A stretch of DNA of 64,000 bases from the NCBI GenBank assembly GCA_003477405.1, contig QUDE01000010.1:34768-98767 (forward strand), read 5' to 3'. Of this stretch, positions 36,580 to 45,598 are shown in pieces. Source of the stretch: Ruminococcaceae bacterium AM07-15. GTDB taxonomy: Bacteria > Bacillota > Clostridia > Oscillospirales > Butyricicoccaceae. Below the pieces are notes generated by a model. It ran no database searches, was not told the DNA's origin, and saw only the letters and a program-made list of their open reading frames with translations. The translations under genes were made by a program, and so were the position numbers. Position 1 is the stretch's first letter; every line of letters starts with the position of its first letter.

Positions 36580-37506
36580 ATGATCACCTATTTCAAAAGC
36601 GAAAACAACCAGATCTGCTCCATCCCTGCGTTGGAGCCGGGATGCTGGGTGAATATGATCCATCCCGATGAGGAAGAAATCGCCTCGGTCTCCCAGGCCC
36701 TGGAGCTGGACCCCGCTTTCCTGCGGGCCGCACTGGACGAAGAGGAAACCTCCCGTATCGAAGTGGAGGACGATGTGACATTGCTCATCGTGGACATTCC
36801 CTACAGCGAGGAGCAAAAAGACGGCGGTATGCTGTTTTCCACTTTGCCTTTGGCCATTTTGGTCACAAAGCAGAATGTGGTTACCGTTTCTTTGGAAGAG
36901 ACCTCGGTGGTGCGGGATTTTGCCGGCGGCCTTGTGAAAAATGTGAACACCGCCATGAAAACCCGCTTCACCCTGAACCTGATGCTGCGGGCCGCGGGAA
37001 AATATCTGTTCCATCTGCGCCAGATCGAAAAGATCTCCAGCAAGATCGAAGGGGAGCTGTATAAATCCCTGAAAAACAAAGAACTGATCCAGCTGCTTAC
37101 ATTGGAAAAGTCCCTGGTTTATTTTACCACATCCCTGAAGTCCACAGAAACCACATTGGAAAAGCTGCTGCGCGGCCGGATCCTCAAACTGTACGAAGAG
37201 GATCAGGATCTTCTGGAAGATGTTATCATCGAATTCAAACAGGCCATCGAAATGGCCGATATCTATTCCAACATCCTCAGCGGTACCATGGATGCTTTCG
37301 CTTCGGTGATCTCCAACAATCTGAATATCATCATGAAAGTGCTCACCGTCATCACCATTCTGATGACCATTCCCAATATCGTTTTCAGCTTCTATGGCAT
37401 GAATGTGCAGGATATGCCTTTGCCCCACACCTGGTTCCCGGTGACCCTTTCCATCGCCATCACCGGTCTTACCTGGCTGCTGCTCAAGAAGAAAAATCTC
37501 TATTGA
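36580..37506 (+). CDS. corA: CorA-like divalent cation transporter
   Basis: This 308-residue CorA/MIT-family protein has a cytoplasmic alpha/beta N-terminal domain and a long helical stalk (about 140-245). Two C-terminal membrane helices follow, the first ending with the selectivity motif YGMN (about 273-276). It should form a pentameric Mg2+ (or Co2+/Ni2+) channel. The basic end KKKNLY stays in the cytoplasm. AAAGGAG precedes the ATG and lies within a possible RNA hairpin, so expression may respond to a signal sensed by the leader. Confidence 0.92.
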   Translation: MITYFKSENNQICSIPALEPGCWVNMIHPDEEEIASVSQALELDPAFLRAALDEEETSRIEVEDDVTLLIVDIPYSEEQKDGGMLFSTLPLAILVTKQNVVTVSLEETSVVRDFAGGLVKNVNTAMKTRFTLNLMLRAAGKYLFHLRQIEKISSKIEGELYKSLKNKELIQLLTLEKSLVYFTTSLKSTETTLEKLLRGRILKLYEEDQDLLEDVIIEFKQAIEMADIYSNILSGTMDAFASVISNNLNIIMKVLTVITILMTIPNIVFSFYGMNVQDMPLPHTWFPVTLSIAITGLTWLLLKKKNLY

Positions 37507-37522
37507 TGGGAATTTGCTTTGG

Positions 37523-37560
37523 CCCCAAACCGAAAAACTTCGGTTTGGGGTATTTTTTTT
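37523..37560 (+). terminator. Intrinsic terminator of corA
   Basis: A CCCCAAACCGAA/TTCGGTTTGGGG perfect stem is followed by TATTTTTTTT. Confidence 0.96.
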
Positions 37561-37695
37561 GAAAAAGGGAATAGAAAGAGTGATATATAACAGGTAATAT
37601 ATGATATGATAAAGCTATCCTTTGCAGATAGAATGGCAAAGCGATGCAAAAATATGGATAGGTAAAGAGAAAGAGAAAAAGAAAGAGGGATCGAG

Positions 37696-40131
37696 ATGAA
37701 ACGATGGGGCAAAAGATTATGGGCTTGCGCATTGATTTTTTGTATCCTGCCATGGCCTTTTCCAGTCCATGGTCAGCCGAAGGCGCAAACGGCAGAGCCT
37801 GGGGAGCCGGAAGAAACGGTGTTCACCCTGCTGGAAAGCGGCGGAGAGGATCGCCCTATCACCAGAGCAGAGGCTGCGGCCGTAGTGGTGCGGGCCTTTG
37901 GGGCCACAGAAGAAGCCGGGATGCAGGACTATGTGGATGTGCCCAGGGACAGCTGGTACCGCCAGGATATGGCGCGGGTGGTGGCCATGGGCGTGATGCA
38001 AGGCTATGGAGGTTATCTGCGTCCTCAGGAAACATTGACCCATGAAGAAGCGGCTTTGATTTTCAAGCGGCTGTTCTGCCTGGACTGGCTGCCGGAGGGG
38101 GAGAAGGCGGAACATGAGCCGATCACAAGAGGTGAATTTGTTCAGATGGGAGCCCGTCTGGCGCCGCAGCGCTTGACCGCCGGGAGCCAGGGATGGCAAA
38201 TGGAAGGAACCACATTGATCACCCAAAACGGAAATTACTCGCAGCTTGTGGTAATGGGGGATCTGATCCTCACCGAAGGGGCCTGTGGACAGGTGTGTCT
38301 TGAGGATGTGGTGGTATATGGACGGCTGGTGGTGCGGGGCAGCGGACAGGTGACCATGAAAGGGGTCTCTTGGGCCGATCAGATCCTTTTGTCTGCGGTT
38401 GCGGACCGCGTTCATTTGGAAGCGGAGAAAGGATGCGTCACAAAGCTGAAAGTGTTGACACCCATGGCGACTTTATCCGGTTTCTTCACCCAGGTGGACC
38501 TGGAGAGCGACAGCGTGCGGCTGCTTCTCAGCAGTGCGTGGGTGGAGAATGTGCGGATGCTGGCCGATCACAATGTGGTGATGGCATCCCCTGGGAGTTT
38601 TGTGCGGTACATGGAAAGCTGGGGCGATCAGGGAGCCATTATGGGCACAGGACAAGTGGAACAAGTACGGGCTTATGGAAAAGCACTGTATGTGGAGACA
38701 CCAGGTACTCAGGTGATTGTTTTGCCGGGGAGTGACGATGTCTGGGTCGGCGGGGTTCTGCTGGGAGGAGGCAGTCTGGTGACACCGGGAGAAGGGCAAG
38801 GCCCCTCTGGCTGGCCGGAAGAGCCGGAGGAAAAGCCGGAAGAACCAGAGGAGCCGGATGACGGAGATTCTGGCTCTTCGGGAGGCGGGACGGAGACACC
38901 ACCGGATGAGGCGAACAAGTGGCCTATGGATCAAATTTCGTTGGAGAGTGCCCATACCAGTTCGCCCATTTCCGGTGTGACCGCAGAAGAAGATAGGGAC
39001 ACACGGAAGCTGAAGCTGGAAATGGAAAATGAAGAAAAGCTGGTGTGGGGATATCCTTCCCAGGAGACCCGGGAAACTTTTGAAGACAGAGATCCCCATA
39101 CGCCTTTTGGCATGGTGGGACTGAACATTCAGCCGGGCGGAGAACTGAAAGAAGACGGCACCACCACGGTGAGCTGGAACAGCAAAACATTGCTGGCCAT
39201 GGGCTTTTCCCAGGAGGATTCCGGGGATGATGTGACCTACAAGCAGGAAAATCAGGGACTGACCCGCCAGTGGACGGTGAAAAACAGTGAGCTGGAGCAA
39301 GGACTCAGAGTGCTCGTACCCATCAGTGCATTGGAAGAGCAGATCCCCATCACCATCCGCTGGAACGACGAAGAAGAGGTGACTTACCAGCTTTGTGTGG
39401 GCACGCCGGAGTTTCAGTGGATGACGCCGCCGGAACTGACGGTGGAAAGCACATCCAGAGGCCCGCAGATCACGCTGTCTTATCAGCGGGGAGGAACGGT
39501 GGAGAGCAGTGTGCTTCGTCTGGTTTCGGCTCAGGAGCCTCAGCAGGAATACGGCCGTTGGGAAAGCAGCCATTTGGAAGCGGGTGAGGTGTCGTTCCAG
39601 TGGACTTTGACCGGAGAGAATTGCCCGCCCTTTGAGGAAAAGTTGCTTTTGGTGCTGGAAGAGACCTGCGGGGCGGAGCATAAGACATGGGAGAAAGAAC
39701 TGTCTTTCACCGGCGAAGAGCTGGGAGAACTGCTGCCCAAGGAAGAGGGTGTGCTGGCCTCTGTGGCGCAAAACGACAGCTTGACTGCGGAGCAGACGCA
39801 AGTGCTGGAGGGGATGTGGAGCCAAGGGGGAGAAACACCCTTTGCCGGACTGCTGTCTTTTGAAGGACAGACATTGAAGGTGGATACCAGCAAGGCCCAG
39901 GGCCTGGGAGACTGGTGCCAGGAGAACCTGGGGCGTCGGGAATTGCCGGTGGCCGTATACAGCACCGTGCTGTTGCCGGGAGTGGACACCGGATTTGAGT
40001 GGGTCACCCCGGTGCTGTGGCTGGATGCCGATGAGCTGGCGCAGGAGGGACTGAACTGCGTGGCGGCCGAAGAAGGCCCGGCCTTGTTTATTCTGCGTTA
40101 TGGGAATACAATAGAGGGAGGAACCAATTGA
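37696..40131 (+). CDS. SLH-domain surface protein with beta-helix-like region
   Basis: This 811-residue secreted protein has a signal peptide (MKRWGKRLWACALIFCILPWP, cut near 27), then about two S-layer homology repeats (ITRAEAAAVVVRAFG, about 55-69; LTHEEAALIFKRLF, about 114-127). These repeats anchor proteins non-covalently to cell-wall polymers. A beta-strand-rich stretch follows (VVMGDLILTEG..VVVYGRLVVRGSGQVTM, about 184-220), matching the same segment in the larger SLH protein at 46571. A Pro/Glu/Gly-Ser linker (about 365-410) leads to Ig-like beta domains. Function is unknown. The ribosome binding site is AGAGGGA. Confidence 0.8.
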   Translation: MKRWGKRLWACALIFCILPWPFPVHGQPKAQTAEPGEPEETVFTLLESGGEDRPITRAEAAAVVVRAFGATEEAGMQDYVDVPRDSWYRQDMARVVAMGVMQGYGGYLRPQETLTHEEAALIFKRLFCLDWLPEGEKAEHEPITRGEFVQMGARLAPQRLTAGSQGWQMEGTTLITQNGNYSQLVVMGDLILTEGACGQVCLEDVVVYGRLVVRGSGQVTMKGVSWADQILLSAVADRVHLEAEKGCVTKLKVLTPMATLSGFFTQVDLESDSVRLLLSSAWVENVRMLADHNVVMASPGSFVRYMESWGDQGAIMGTGQVEQVRAYGKALYVETPGTQVIVLPGSDDVWVGGVLLGGGSLVTPGEGQGPSGWPEEPEEKPEEPEEPDDGDSGSSGGGTETPPDEANKWPMDQISLESAHTSSPISGVTAEEDRDTRKLKLEMENEEKLVWGYPSQETRETFEDRDPHTPFGMVGLNIQPGGELKEDGTTTVSWNSKTLLAMGFSQEDSGDDVTYKQENQGLTRQWTVKNSELEQGLRVLVPISALEEQIPITIRWNDEEEVTYQLCVGTPEFQWMTPPELTVESTSRGPQITLSYQRGGTVESSVLRLVSAQEPQQEYGRWESSHLEAGEVSFQWTLTGENCPPFEEKLLLVLEETCGAEHKTWEKELSFTGEELGELLPKEEGVLASVAQNDSLTAEQTQVLEGMWSQGGETPFAGLLSFEGQTLKVDTSKAQGLGDWCQENLGRRELPVAVYSTVLLPGVDTGFEWVTPVLWLDADELAQEGLNCVAAEEGPALFILRYGNTIEGGTN

Positions 40132-40157
40132 TTTGTGAAAAGAAAAAAGGAGTACAT

Positions 40158-41021
40158 ATGAAAGAAGAAAAAATCGGGCTTGTGGTGGAAGGGGGAGGCA
40201 TGAAATGCGCATACAGTGCAGGGATTCTGGATGCTTTCCTGGATGAGGGGATCTCGTTTCCCTATTGCATCGGCGTTTCGGCCGGTTCAGGCAATCTGGC
40301 CTCCTATCTGGCGGGACAGAAGGGAAGAAATCTTCGATTTTTCACCGATCACATCCATTCCCCTGAGTATTTCGGAATCAAAAGCGTGGTAAAGACCGGT
40401 GAGCTGTTTGGAATGCAGTACATCTATGGGAAATTGAGCTGTGCTGCAGGAGAAGATCCTCTGGACTACCCGGCCCTGCTGGAAAATCCCGCAGAATACC
40501 AGGTGGTGGTCACCAATGCCAAAACGGGGCAGCCGGAATATTTCGGCAAAGAGATGGTGAAGCAGGATGACTATCGCCTCATTATGGCCTCCAGCGCTAT
40601 TCCGGTGGCCTGCCATCCGGTGAAACTGGGGGGCGTGCCCTATTTTGACGGCGGCCTCACCGATGCCATTCCCGTCCGGCACGCCTTGGAAGAGGGATGC
40701 AGCCGGTTGGTGGTCATTTTGTCCAAGAGCCGGGATTATGTGAAAAAGCCTCAGAATATGCGCCTTCTGTATCGGACGGCCTGCCGCAAATATCCCAATA
40801 TCGTCAACGCCATCCGCCGGCGCCATCGGGTGTACAATGAAAACTTCAAAGAAGTTTTCGCCCTGGAAAAGGAGGGCAAGGCTTTTGTGTTTGCTCCCAG
40901 TCAGCCCAGCTCGGTGGGCACCTACTCCATGGATGAAAAGGCCGAGCAGGCCCTGTACGATCTGGGACTGAAGGATTTTCACGAGAGAAAAGAAGAATTG
41001 CTGGAGTTTCTGAAAAAATAA
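40158..41021 (+). CDS. Patatin-like phospholipase
   Basis: This 287-residue serine hydrolase of the RssA/YchK patatin type has the oxyanion loop VEGGGMKCAYSAG (about 11-23), the nucleophile elbow GVSAGSGN (about 39-46, serine of GxSxG) and the catalytic aspartate in DGGLTDAIP (about 165-173). It has no signal peptide, so it is an intracellular or membrane-associated lipase of unknown physiological substrate. ATG 40158 with AAAAAAGGAG is chosen over a TTG at 40128 that overlaps the SLH gene end. It sits 26 bp after the SLH gene. Confidence 0.9.
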   Translation: MKEEKIGLVVEGGGMKCAYSAGILDAFLDEGISFPYCIGVSAGSGNLASYLAGQKGRNLRFFTDHIHSPEYFGIKSVVKTGELFGMQYIYGKLSCAAGEDPLDYPALLENPAEYQVVVTNAKTGQPEYFGKEMVKQDDYRLIMASSAIPVACHPVKLGGVPYFDGGLTDAIPVRHALEEGCSRLVVILSKSRDYVKKPQNMRLLYRTACRKYPNIVNAIRRRHRVYNENFKEVFALEKEGKAFVFAPSQPSSVGTYSMDEKAEQALYDLGLKDFHERKEELLEFLKK

Positions 41022-41023
41022 AT

Positions 41024-41058
41024 CACAAGGCCGGAGCAATCTGCTCCGGCCTTGTGGC
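41024..41058. terminator. Bidirectional hairpin between convergent genes
   Basis: A perfect 15-bp stem CACAAGGCCGGAGCA/TGCTCCGGCCTTGTG has a very short T tract on either strand. Confidence 0.75.
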
Positions 41059-41064
41059 TGTTTG

Positions 41065-41616
41065 TTATGCAATGGAATTTCCCAAGGCATAGGCTTGCTC
41101 CAGTTCCGGCTTTCCGGCAATGTCTCCCACATCCATATTGCCGCCGGCCAGGACATGGCCCAGATCGGTCCAGTGCAGGTGCTCCATCAGGTGCTGGTAA
41201 TAGGTCAGCACATCTTCAAACCCATGGCCCTCGGCCGCCATCAGCAGCACACAGGCCCGATCGTGCCCACGCAGCAGGTTGCCATCGTTTTCTTCCAGAG
41301 CAAACAGCCGGTCCATAGCAGTGCGCAGCTGGCCGCTGAAATTCCAATAATACAGCGGCGAGGACAGCACCACCACATCGCAGGTGCGTATGGCTGGATA
41401 AATCTGGTCCATATCATCTTTTTGGACACAGGGGCAGGGACGGCTGCTGTGGCCGCCGAAACAGCCTTTGCACCCGTTGATCTTCATATCACTCAGGAAA
41501 AATTCAGAAACGGTGTGTCCGGCCTGCCGGGCGCCTTGGGTGAATTTTTGCACCAGGGCAGAGGTGTTTCCGTTTTTTCGAGGGCTGCCGTTTAAAATGA
41601 CGATGTTCTTTCCCAT
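41065..41616 (-). CDS. Flavodoxin-fold NAD(P)H-dependent FMN reductase-like protein
   Basis: This 183-residue protein starts MGKNIVILNGSPRKNGNTSALVQ, the FMN phosphate-binding GSPRKNGNT loop (about 10-18). It also has NGCKGCF (about 47-53) and the SPLYYWNFSGQL segment (about 85-96) that lines the flavin site. The C...C cluster (GCKGCFGGHSSRPCPC) is typical of iron-sulfur flavoprotein relatives. It probably reduces a small oxidised compound or quinone. It follows a paralogue by 17 bp in an operon divergent from an HxlR regulator. Confidence 0.85.
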   Translation of the reverse strand: MGKNIVILNGSPRKNGNTSALVQKFTQGARQAGHTVSEFFLSDMKINGCKGCFGGHSSRPCPCVQKDDMDQIYPAIRTCDVVVLSSPLYYWNFSGQLRTAMDRLFALEENDGNLLRGHDRACVLLMAAEGHGFEDVLTYYQHLMEHLHWTDLGHVLAGGNMDVGDIAGKPELEQAYALGNSIA

Positions 41617-41633
41617 GTTTATTTCCGCCTTTC

Positions 41634-42179
41634 TCAGATTTTTTCGGCCAGGGCCGCTGCCTGTTCACAGCCGTCTGTTTTTTGGATATCGCCAGGCTTC
41701 AGCACGCCAGGCACCAGCACTTCTCCCACCATGGTCCATTTGTTCAAAGCGGCCGTGCGTTCCATGGGGATGCGCACTCCATCCAGCACGGACAGATCCT
41801 CTTCTTCACAGCAGGCGATGAGGGCACATTCTTTGCCGGAAATGTCTTTTCCTCCCACTACCAGGGAATAGATCCGGTCGATCACTCCTTTGATCTGGGC
41901 GGGGATGGAATACCAGTAAACCGGCATGGTAAAAACAAGGGCGTCGGCCTCCAGGATGGCCGGGGCGATTTTGTTGAAATCGTCGTCAAAGGTGCAGGCT
42001 TTTCCGGTGGAAAAACAGGTTTCACAGGCACGGCAGCCGCCGATCTCCATCATGGCCGCGTCAAAGCGGGTGACCGAATGCCCTTTTTCCTGGGCCGCTT
42101 TGATGAAGCTTTCGGTCATGGCAAAACTATTGCCGTTTTTCCGGGGACTGCCGGTGATGACAACCACTTTCTTGCTCAT
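41634..42179 (-). CDS. Flavodoxin-fold NAD(P)H-dependent oxidoreductase
   Basis: This 181-residue paralogue of the downstream gene has GSPRKNGNSFAM (about 10-21), GGCRACETCF (about 48-57) and PVYWYSIPAQIKGVIDR (about 86-102). The two proteins share about the same motif order and length. It is the first gene of a two-gene unit next to, and divergent from, an HxlR-type regulator. That arrangement usually means induction by thiol-reactive or electrophilic compounds; the inducer here is unknown. AGGAGGA precedes the ATG. Confidence 0.86.
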   Translation of the reverse strand: MSKKVVVITGSPRKNGNSFAMTESFIKAAQEKGHSVTRFDAAMMEIGGCRACETCFSTGKACTFDDDFNKIAPAILEADALVFTMPVYWYSIPAQIKGVIDRIYSLVVGGKDISGKECALIACCEEEDLSVLDGVRIPMERTAALNKWTMVGEVLVPGVLKPGDIQKTDGCEQAAALAEKI

Positions 42180-42205
42180 ATATGTTCCTCCTCATTTGTG
42201 TGGGA

Positions 42206-42234
42206 TTGACTTTTCCCAGGTGGGATAATACAAT
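42206..42234 (+). promoter_or_regulatory. Promoter of the hxlR-type regulator
   Basis: TTGACT (42206-42211), 17 bp, TACAAT (42229-42234) overlaps the divergent promoter at 42225-42253 in opposite direction. Confidence 0.65.
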
Positions 42235-42253
42235 CATAGCAAGAATGAACCAA
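42225..42253 (-). promoter_or_regulatory. Promoter of the two-gene flavodoxin operon
   Basis: On the minus strand TTGGTT (42248-42253), 17 bp, TATTAT (42225-42230). Confidence 0.6.
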
Positions 42254-42258
42254 AGAAC

Positions 42259-42285
42259 AAGTACGCACATTCAGGTGCGATACTT
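42259..42285. promoter_or_regulatory. Probable HxlR operator (inverted repeat)
   Basis: AAGTACGCAC and GTGCGATACTT form an inverted repeat with one unpaired base. It lies just upstream of the flavodoxin -35 box and just downstream of the predicted hxlR start, suiting both activation and autorepression. Confidence 0.55.
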
Positions 42286-42309
42286 ACCTTCGGGGAAGTG
42301 TAATGGAAG

Positions 42310-42657
42310 ATGAAAGAAAAAGAAGAGTACAAAACCTGTATAGCCAATGCCAATCTGGCCGACACCGGTTTCAGCTATACTCTGTCGCTCATCAATGGCA
42401 AATACAAGATGACCATCCTGTATACCTTGATGTGTTTTGAGGTGGTGCGGTTCAACGAAATGAAAAAGTATATTGGCGGCATTTCTTATAAAACCCTCAG
42501 TGCCACTTTGAAGGAGCTGGAAGCCGATGGACTGGTTCATCGGGAGGAATACCCTCAGATTCCGCCCAAGGTGGAATACAGCCTGACCGAAAGAGGAAAA
42601 TCCCTCATCCCTATTCTGGATCAGATGTGCGATTGGGGAGAGCAAAACAGATTGTGA
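42310..42657 (+). CDS. HxlR-family winged-helix transcriptional regulator
   Basis: This 115-residue protein has the HxlR/DUF24 pattern. A cysteine near the N-terminus (KTCIANA, Cys9) is the usual redox sensor position. The GKYKMTILYTLMC helix follows, then MKKYIGGISYKTLSATLKELEADGLVHREEYPQIPPKVEYSLTERG across the recognition helix and wing (about 52-97). Such regulators sense aldehydes, quinones or oxidants. It is divergent from two flavin reductases that it most likely controls. The frame is TAA/TGA bounded and well separated from both neighbours. Confidence 0.9.
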   Translation: MKEKEEYKTCIANANLADTGFSYTLSLINGKYKMTILYTLMCFEVVRFNEMKKYIGGISYKTLSATLKELEADGLVHREEYPQIPPKVEYSLTERGKSLIPILDQMCDWGEQNRL

Positions 42658-42725
42658 GCGATGCTGCGTAGCCTTGATACCGATGCAATCAATATATTTG
42701 AAATTGAAAAATTCAGGATTGAATC

Positions 42726-42765
42726 AAAAAACACCCCTACTGCCATGGCAGTAGGGGTGTTTTGT
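42726..42765. terminator. Bidirectional terminator between hxlR and abgB
   Basis: An AACACCCCTACTGCC/GGCAGTAGGGGTGTT perfect stem has A and T tracts on both sides. Confidence 0.96.
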
Positions 42766-42782
42766 TATAAAAATTGTTGGAT

Positions 42783-44204
42783 TTACAGAGTGGGCATGAT
42801 TTCCGGAGGCATGGGGCAGCGATAACCGCCGCCGTTTTGCTGCAGCAGTTCTTCCTTGGCCTTCTTCAGAAGCTCCGGATCTTCCAGAGCATAGAGGCCG
42901 GAGAGTGCCATCACCTGGGCAGCCTTGATGGTGCCCTTGTGGGCGATGGAGGAGCAGGACTGGGCTGTCACCTGCCAGGTATGGCCGGGAGTGCCCATGG
43001 CCTCGGTGCACATATTGATCTGGGCCGTGGGAGCGCAGTAGCTGGCGTCACCCACATCGGTGGAGCCGCCCATGGGGGAGCTTTCCGGGATAAAGGGCAG
43101 CACCACATCGCACAGAACGGCGTTCTGCTGGATCAGCTGCTGCATTTCAGGCACACCGGCATATTTCTCGGCGTAGCTCTTCAGCTGATCGGGGGAGAAA
43201 GTCTCCCGGATGGCAGAAGCCAGCTTCCGGTCCTCTTCGTCGAACTCAGGTGCACCCACTTCGGTGAGAGCCTGGTACATCAGCTTGGTGAGAGAGGGGT
43301 TGGGGATGTAGTCGCTCAGGCCTTCGTGGATCTGGATCTCCAGCTGGGTGCCGGTCATCAGAGCGGCGCCCCGGGCCACATCGCACACCCGCTCATAGAT
43401 CTCCATCATCTGGTGCACCCGGGGAGCACGGATGAAGTAGTGGACGGCGGCGTGATCCTGCACCACATTGGGAGCGATGCCGCCCACATCCACATAGGCG
43501 TAGTGAACCCGGGCTTCAGGGATGATGTGCTCCCGCAGATAGTTGACGCCCATGCTCATCAGCTCGCAGGCGTCCAGAGCGGAACGGCCCAGGAAGGGGG
43601 TGGAGGCGGCGTGGGAAGTGCGGCCCTTGAAGCGGAAAAAGACGCTGAGGTTGGCCAGGCTGCTGCACAGCCACACATTGTTGGTGGTGCCGGGATGCCA
43701 GGTGAAGCAGGCGTCCACATCGTCAAACAGGCCGTCACGGGCCATGAAGGCCTTGGCGCTGCCGTATTCCTCACCGGGGCAGCCGTAGTAGCGGACCGTG
43801 CCCGAAAGGTGATTTTTCTCCATGAACTCTTTGGCGGCCCAGGCGGCGGCCAGAGCAGCGGTGCCCAGGCAGTTGTGGCCGCACCCATGGCCATAGGCCC
43901 CGGGGGAGAGCTCGTCTTTCACCGGGCAGGCGGCCTTCTGGCTCAGGCCGGGGAGAGCGTCGTATTCACCCAGATAGGCAATCACCGGTTTGCCGCTGCC
44001 CCAGGAAGCCACAAAGGCAGTGGGAATGCCGGAAAGACCGGTTTCCACCGAAAAGCCCAACTCACGGGCGGCCTTTTCCAGACATTCCGCCGATTGGTAT
44101 TCTTTCATGCCCGCTTCGGCATAGCCCCAGACTTCATCGCTGACAGCGTTGAAAAACTGCTGTTTTTCCTCGATGGCCTGGCAGACGAACTCTTTTTTGT
44201 TCAT
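42783..44204 (-). CDS. abgB: M20 peptidase, p-aminobenzoyl-glutamate hydrolase subunit B-like
   Basis: This 473-residue M20D metallopeptidase has the metal motif GHGCGHNCLGTAALAAA (about 103-119). The GCPGEEYGSAKAFM glutamates follow (about 141-154), then TWHPGT (about 168). Length and these motifs match AbgB, which cleaves p-aminobenzoyl-glutamate, a folate breakdown product, together with AbgA. No abgA or abgT is next to it, so it may act alone on another amide. AAAGGAGCG precedes the ATG. It is downstream of, and possibly co-transcribed with, the GHKL kinase gene. Confidence 0.82.
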   Translation of the reverse strand: MNKKEFVCQAIEEKQQFFNAVSDEVWGYAEAGMKEYQSAECLEKAARELGFSVETGLSGIPTAFVASWGSGKPVIAYLGEYDALPGLSQKAACPVKDELSPGAYGHGCGHNCLGTAALAAAWAAKEFMEKNHLSGTVRYYGCPGEEYGSAKAFMARDGLFDDVDACFTWHPGTTNNVWLCSSLANLSVFFRFKGRTSHAASTPFLGRSALDACELMSMGVNYLREHIIPEARVHYAYVDVGGIAPNVVQDHAAVHYFIRAPRVHQMMEIYERVCDVARGAALMTGTQLEIQIHEGLSDYIPNPSLTKLMYQALTEVGAPEFDEEDRKLASAIRETFSPDQLKSYAEKYAGVPEMQQLIQQNAVLCDVVLPFIPESSPMGGSTDVGDASYCAPTAQINMCTEAMGTPGHTWQVTAQSCSSIAHKGTIKAAQVMALSGLYALEDPELLKKAKEELLQQNGGGYRCPMPPEIMPTL

Positions 44205-44259
44205 GTTGGATCGCTCCTTTGTATTATATAGTGTGGAAAAGCAAAATAAATAGGCTGGT

Positions 44260-45537
44260 TTACAGCACCAGCGTCAGAGAAAAGCGGCCTTCGGAGACTT
44301 CAAACTGGAAGACGGCACCGTGTTTTTTGCAGAAGGCTGCAATGGATTGCACACCGAAGCCGTGTCCCTCCTTTGAGGATACCGGCAAACCTTGGTCATT
44401 GAATGTTACCGGTGCGGCATAGGGGTTGGAAATCTCCACCATGACAGAGGGGGTGCCCACCATCTTGCAGCGGATCTCCTTCTGCCTCGGGGGCAGGTCT
44501 TTATTGGCATGAATGGCATTTTCCAGGGCGTTGGCCAGGACAATGGCCAGCTCGCTTTCCTCCACCGGCAAAGTGCTGAGGGAAGCGATTTTGGTCTCCA
44601 GGCGGATGCCCTGCTGTTGGGCTTGGTTAAAATAGGCGGAAAACACGGCGTCCAGCACCGGAAGGTGGCACCAACAGGTCTTTTTTTGCTCATCCAGATG
44701 CTTTTGCGCCGCATCCAGAAACTTCAGTGCGGATTCTGTATCGCCTCGGGCCACCAGTTCGGTTACGGTCTGGAGCTGATGGCGCAGATCATGGCGCTGG
44801 ATCTTGATATCTTCTTCCACTTCCTGTACAGTCTGCAATTTTTCTTTTAAAGCAGAAATCTGTACGGTGAGCAGCGCAGCATTCTGACGCTCCAAAAGGA
44901 CCTGGTACTGGCCGACGAGAAGTTTGAACACAGCCACATATACCACAACCAAAGGGATGATGGCAATATAGAGATAGGCCCTTTGGGAACTGCTTTCGAT
45001 GTAATTGACCGGCCAGGAGGCCAGAAAGATGAGATAGAGACAAAAAGAGCAGGGGATCAGGGTGAGAATCCCCCAGCGGGAAGGAATGACGGTGAGCAGC
45101 ATGCGGAAAGGCCGCCGCAGAAAACGCCATTCCAGATAGATGGCCGCCGAATAGAACAGGGCCGTCAGCAGAAGATTGGCCCAATTGGACAGATGAAGAG
45201 TATCGGCGGCCCAACGGATCATGGAAACGGACAACAGGGACAGAAGAATTTGAGTGGCATAATTGAAGACGGCCTGAGCCGGGGTATCATTGGCCGCCCA
45301 GTAAGCAAGTAGGATGGCCGGAATGGAGATCGTGAAAAAGAACAAACGAAGGAGAAGCAGCTCCCCGCCCAGCCACAGAAGGAGGGCGCTGGACACGATG
45401 CACCAAATGCTGTAAAGAATCAGAATGCGAAGCAGTTTCCGGCCTTTCCAGCGGAAATCTGTCAGACTGGCCATCATTCCGATGGTCATAAGGGTGATAA
45501 GATAGGTGCGGCAAATGAGAAAAACCAGTTGTGACAT
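44260..45537 (-). CDS. GHKL-domain sensor histidine kinase, orphan
   Basis: This 425-residue protein has six membrane segments in its first 215 residues. A coiled coil follows (about 220-245), then the phospho-acceptor region QRHDLRHQLQTV (about 252-263), as in AgrC/LytS-type (HPK10-like) kinases. The GHKL ATPase domain has the N box ALENAIHANKDL (about 340) and a G box GHGFGVQSI (about 395). Such kinases normally pair with a LytTR response regulator and a peptide signal, but none is adjacent. ATG 45537 with AGGGAGGT is preferred to the GTG 9 bases upstream. Confidence 0.85.
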   Translation of the reverse strand: MSQLVFLICRTYLITLMTIGMMASLTDFRWKGRKLLRILILYSIWCIVSSALLLWLGGELLLLRLFFFTISIPAILLAYWAANDTPAQAVFNYATQILLSLLSVSMIRWAADTLHLSNWANLLLTALFYSAAIYLEWRFLRRPFRMLLTVIPSRWGILTLIPCSFCLYLIFLASWPVNYIESSSQRAYLYIAIIPLVVVYVAVFKLLVGQYQVLLERQNAALLTVQISALKEKLQTVQEVEEDIKIQRHDLRHQLQTVTELVARGDTESALKFLDAAQKHLDEQKKTCWCHLPVLDAVFSAYFNQAQQQGIRLETKIASLSTLPVEESELAIVLANALENAIHANKDLPPRQKEIRCKMVGTPSVMVEISNPYAAPVTFNDQGLPVSSKEGHGFGVQSIAAFCKKHGAVFQFEVSEGRFSLTLVL

Positions 45538-45598
45538 GGCAAGCACCTCCCTTTATGACGGCTTTTTGTTCCTGCTTCATGTATGGGAAACAGACCGG

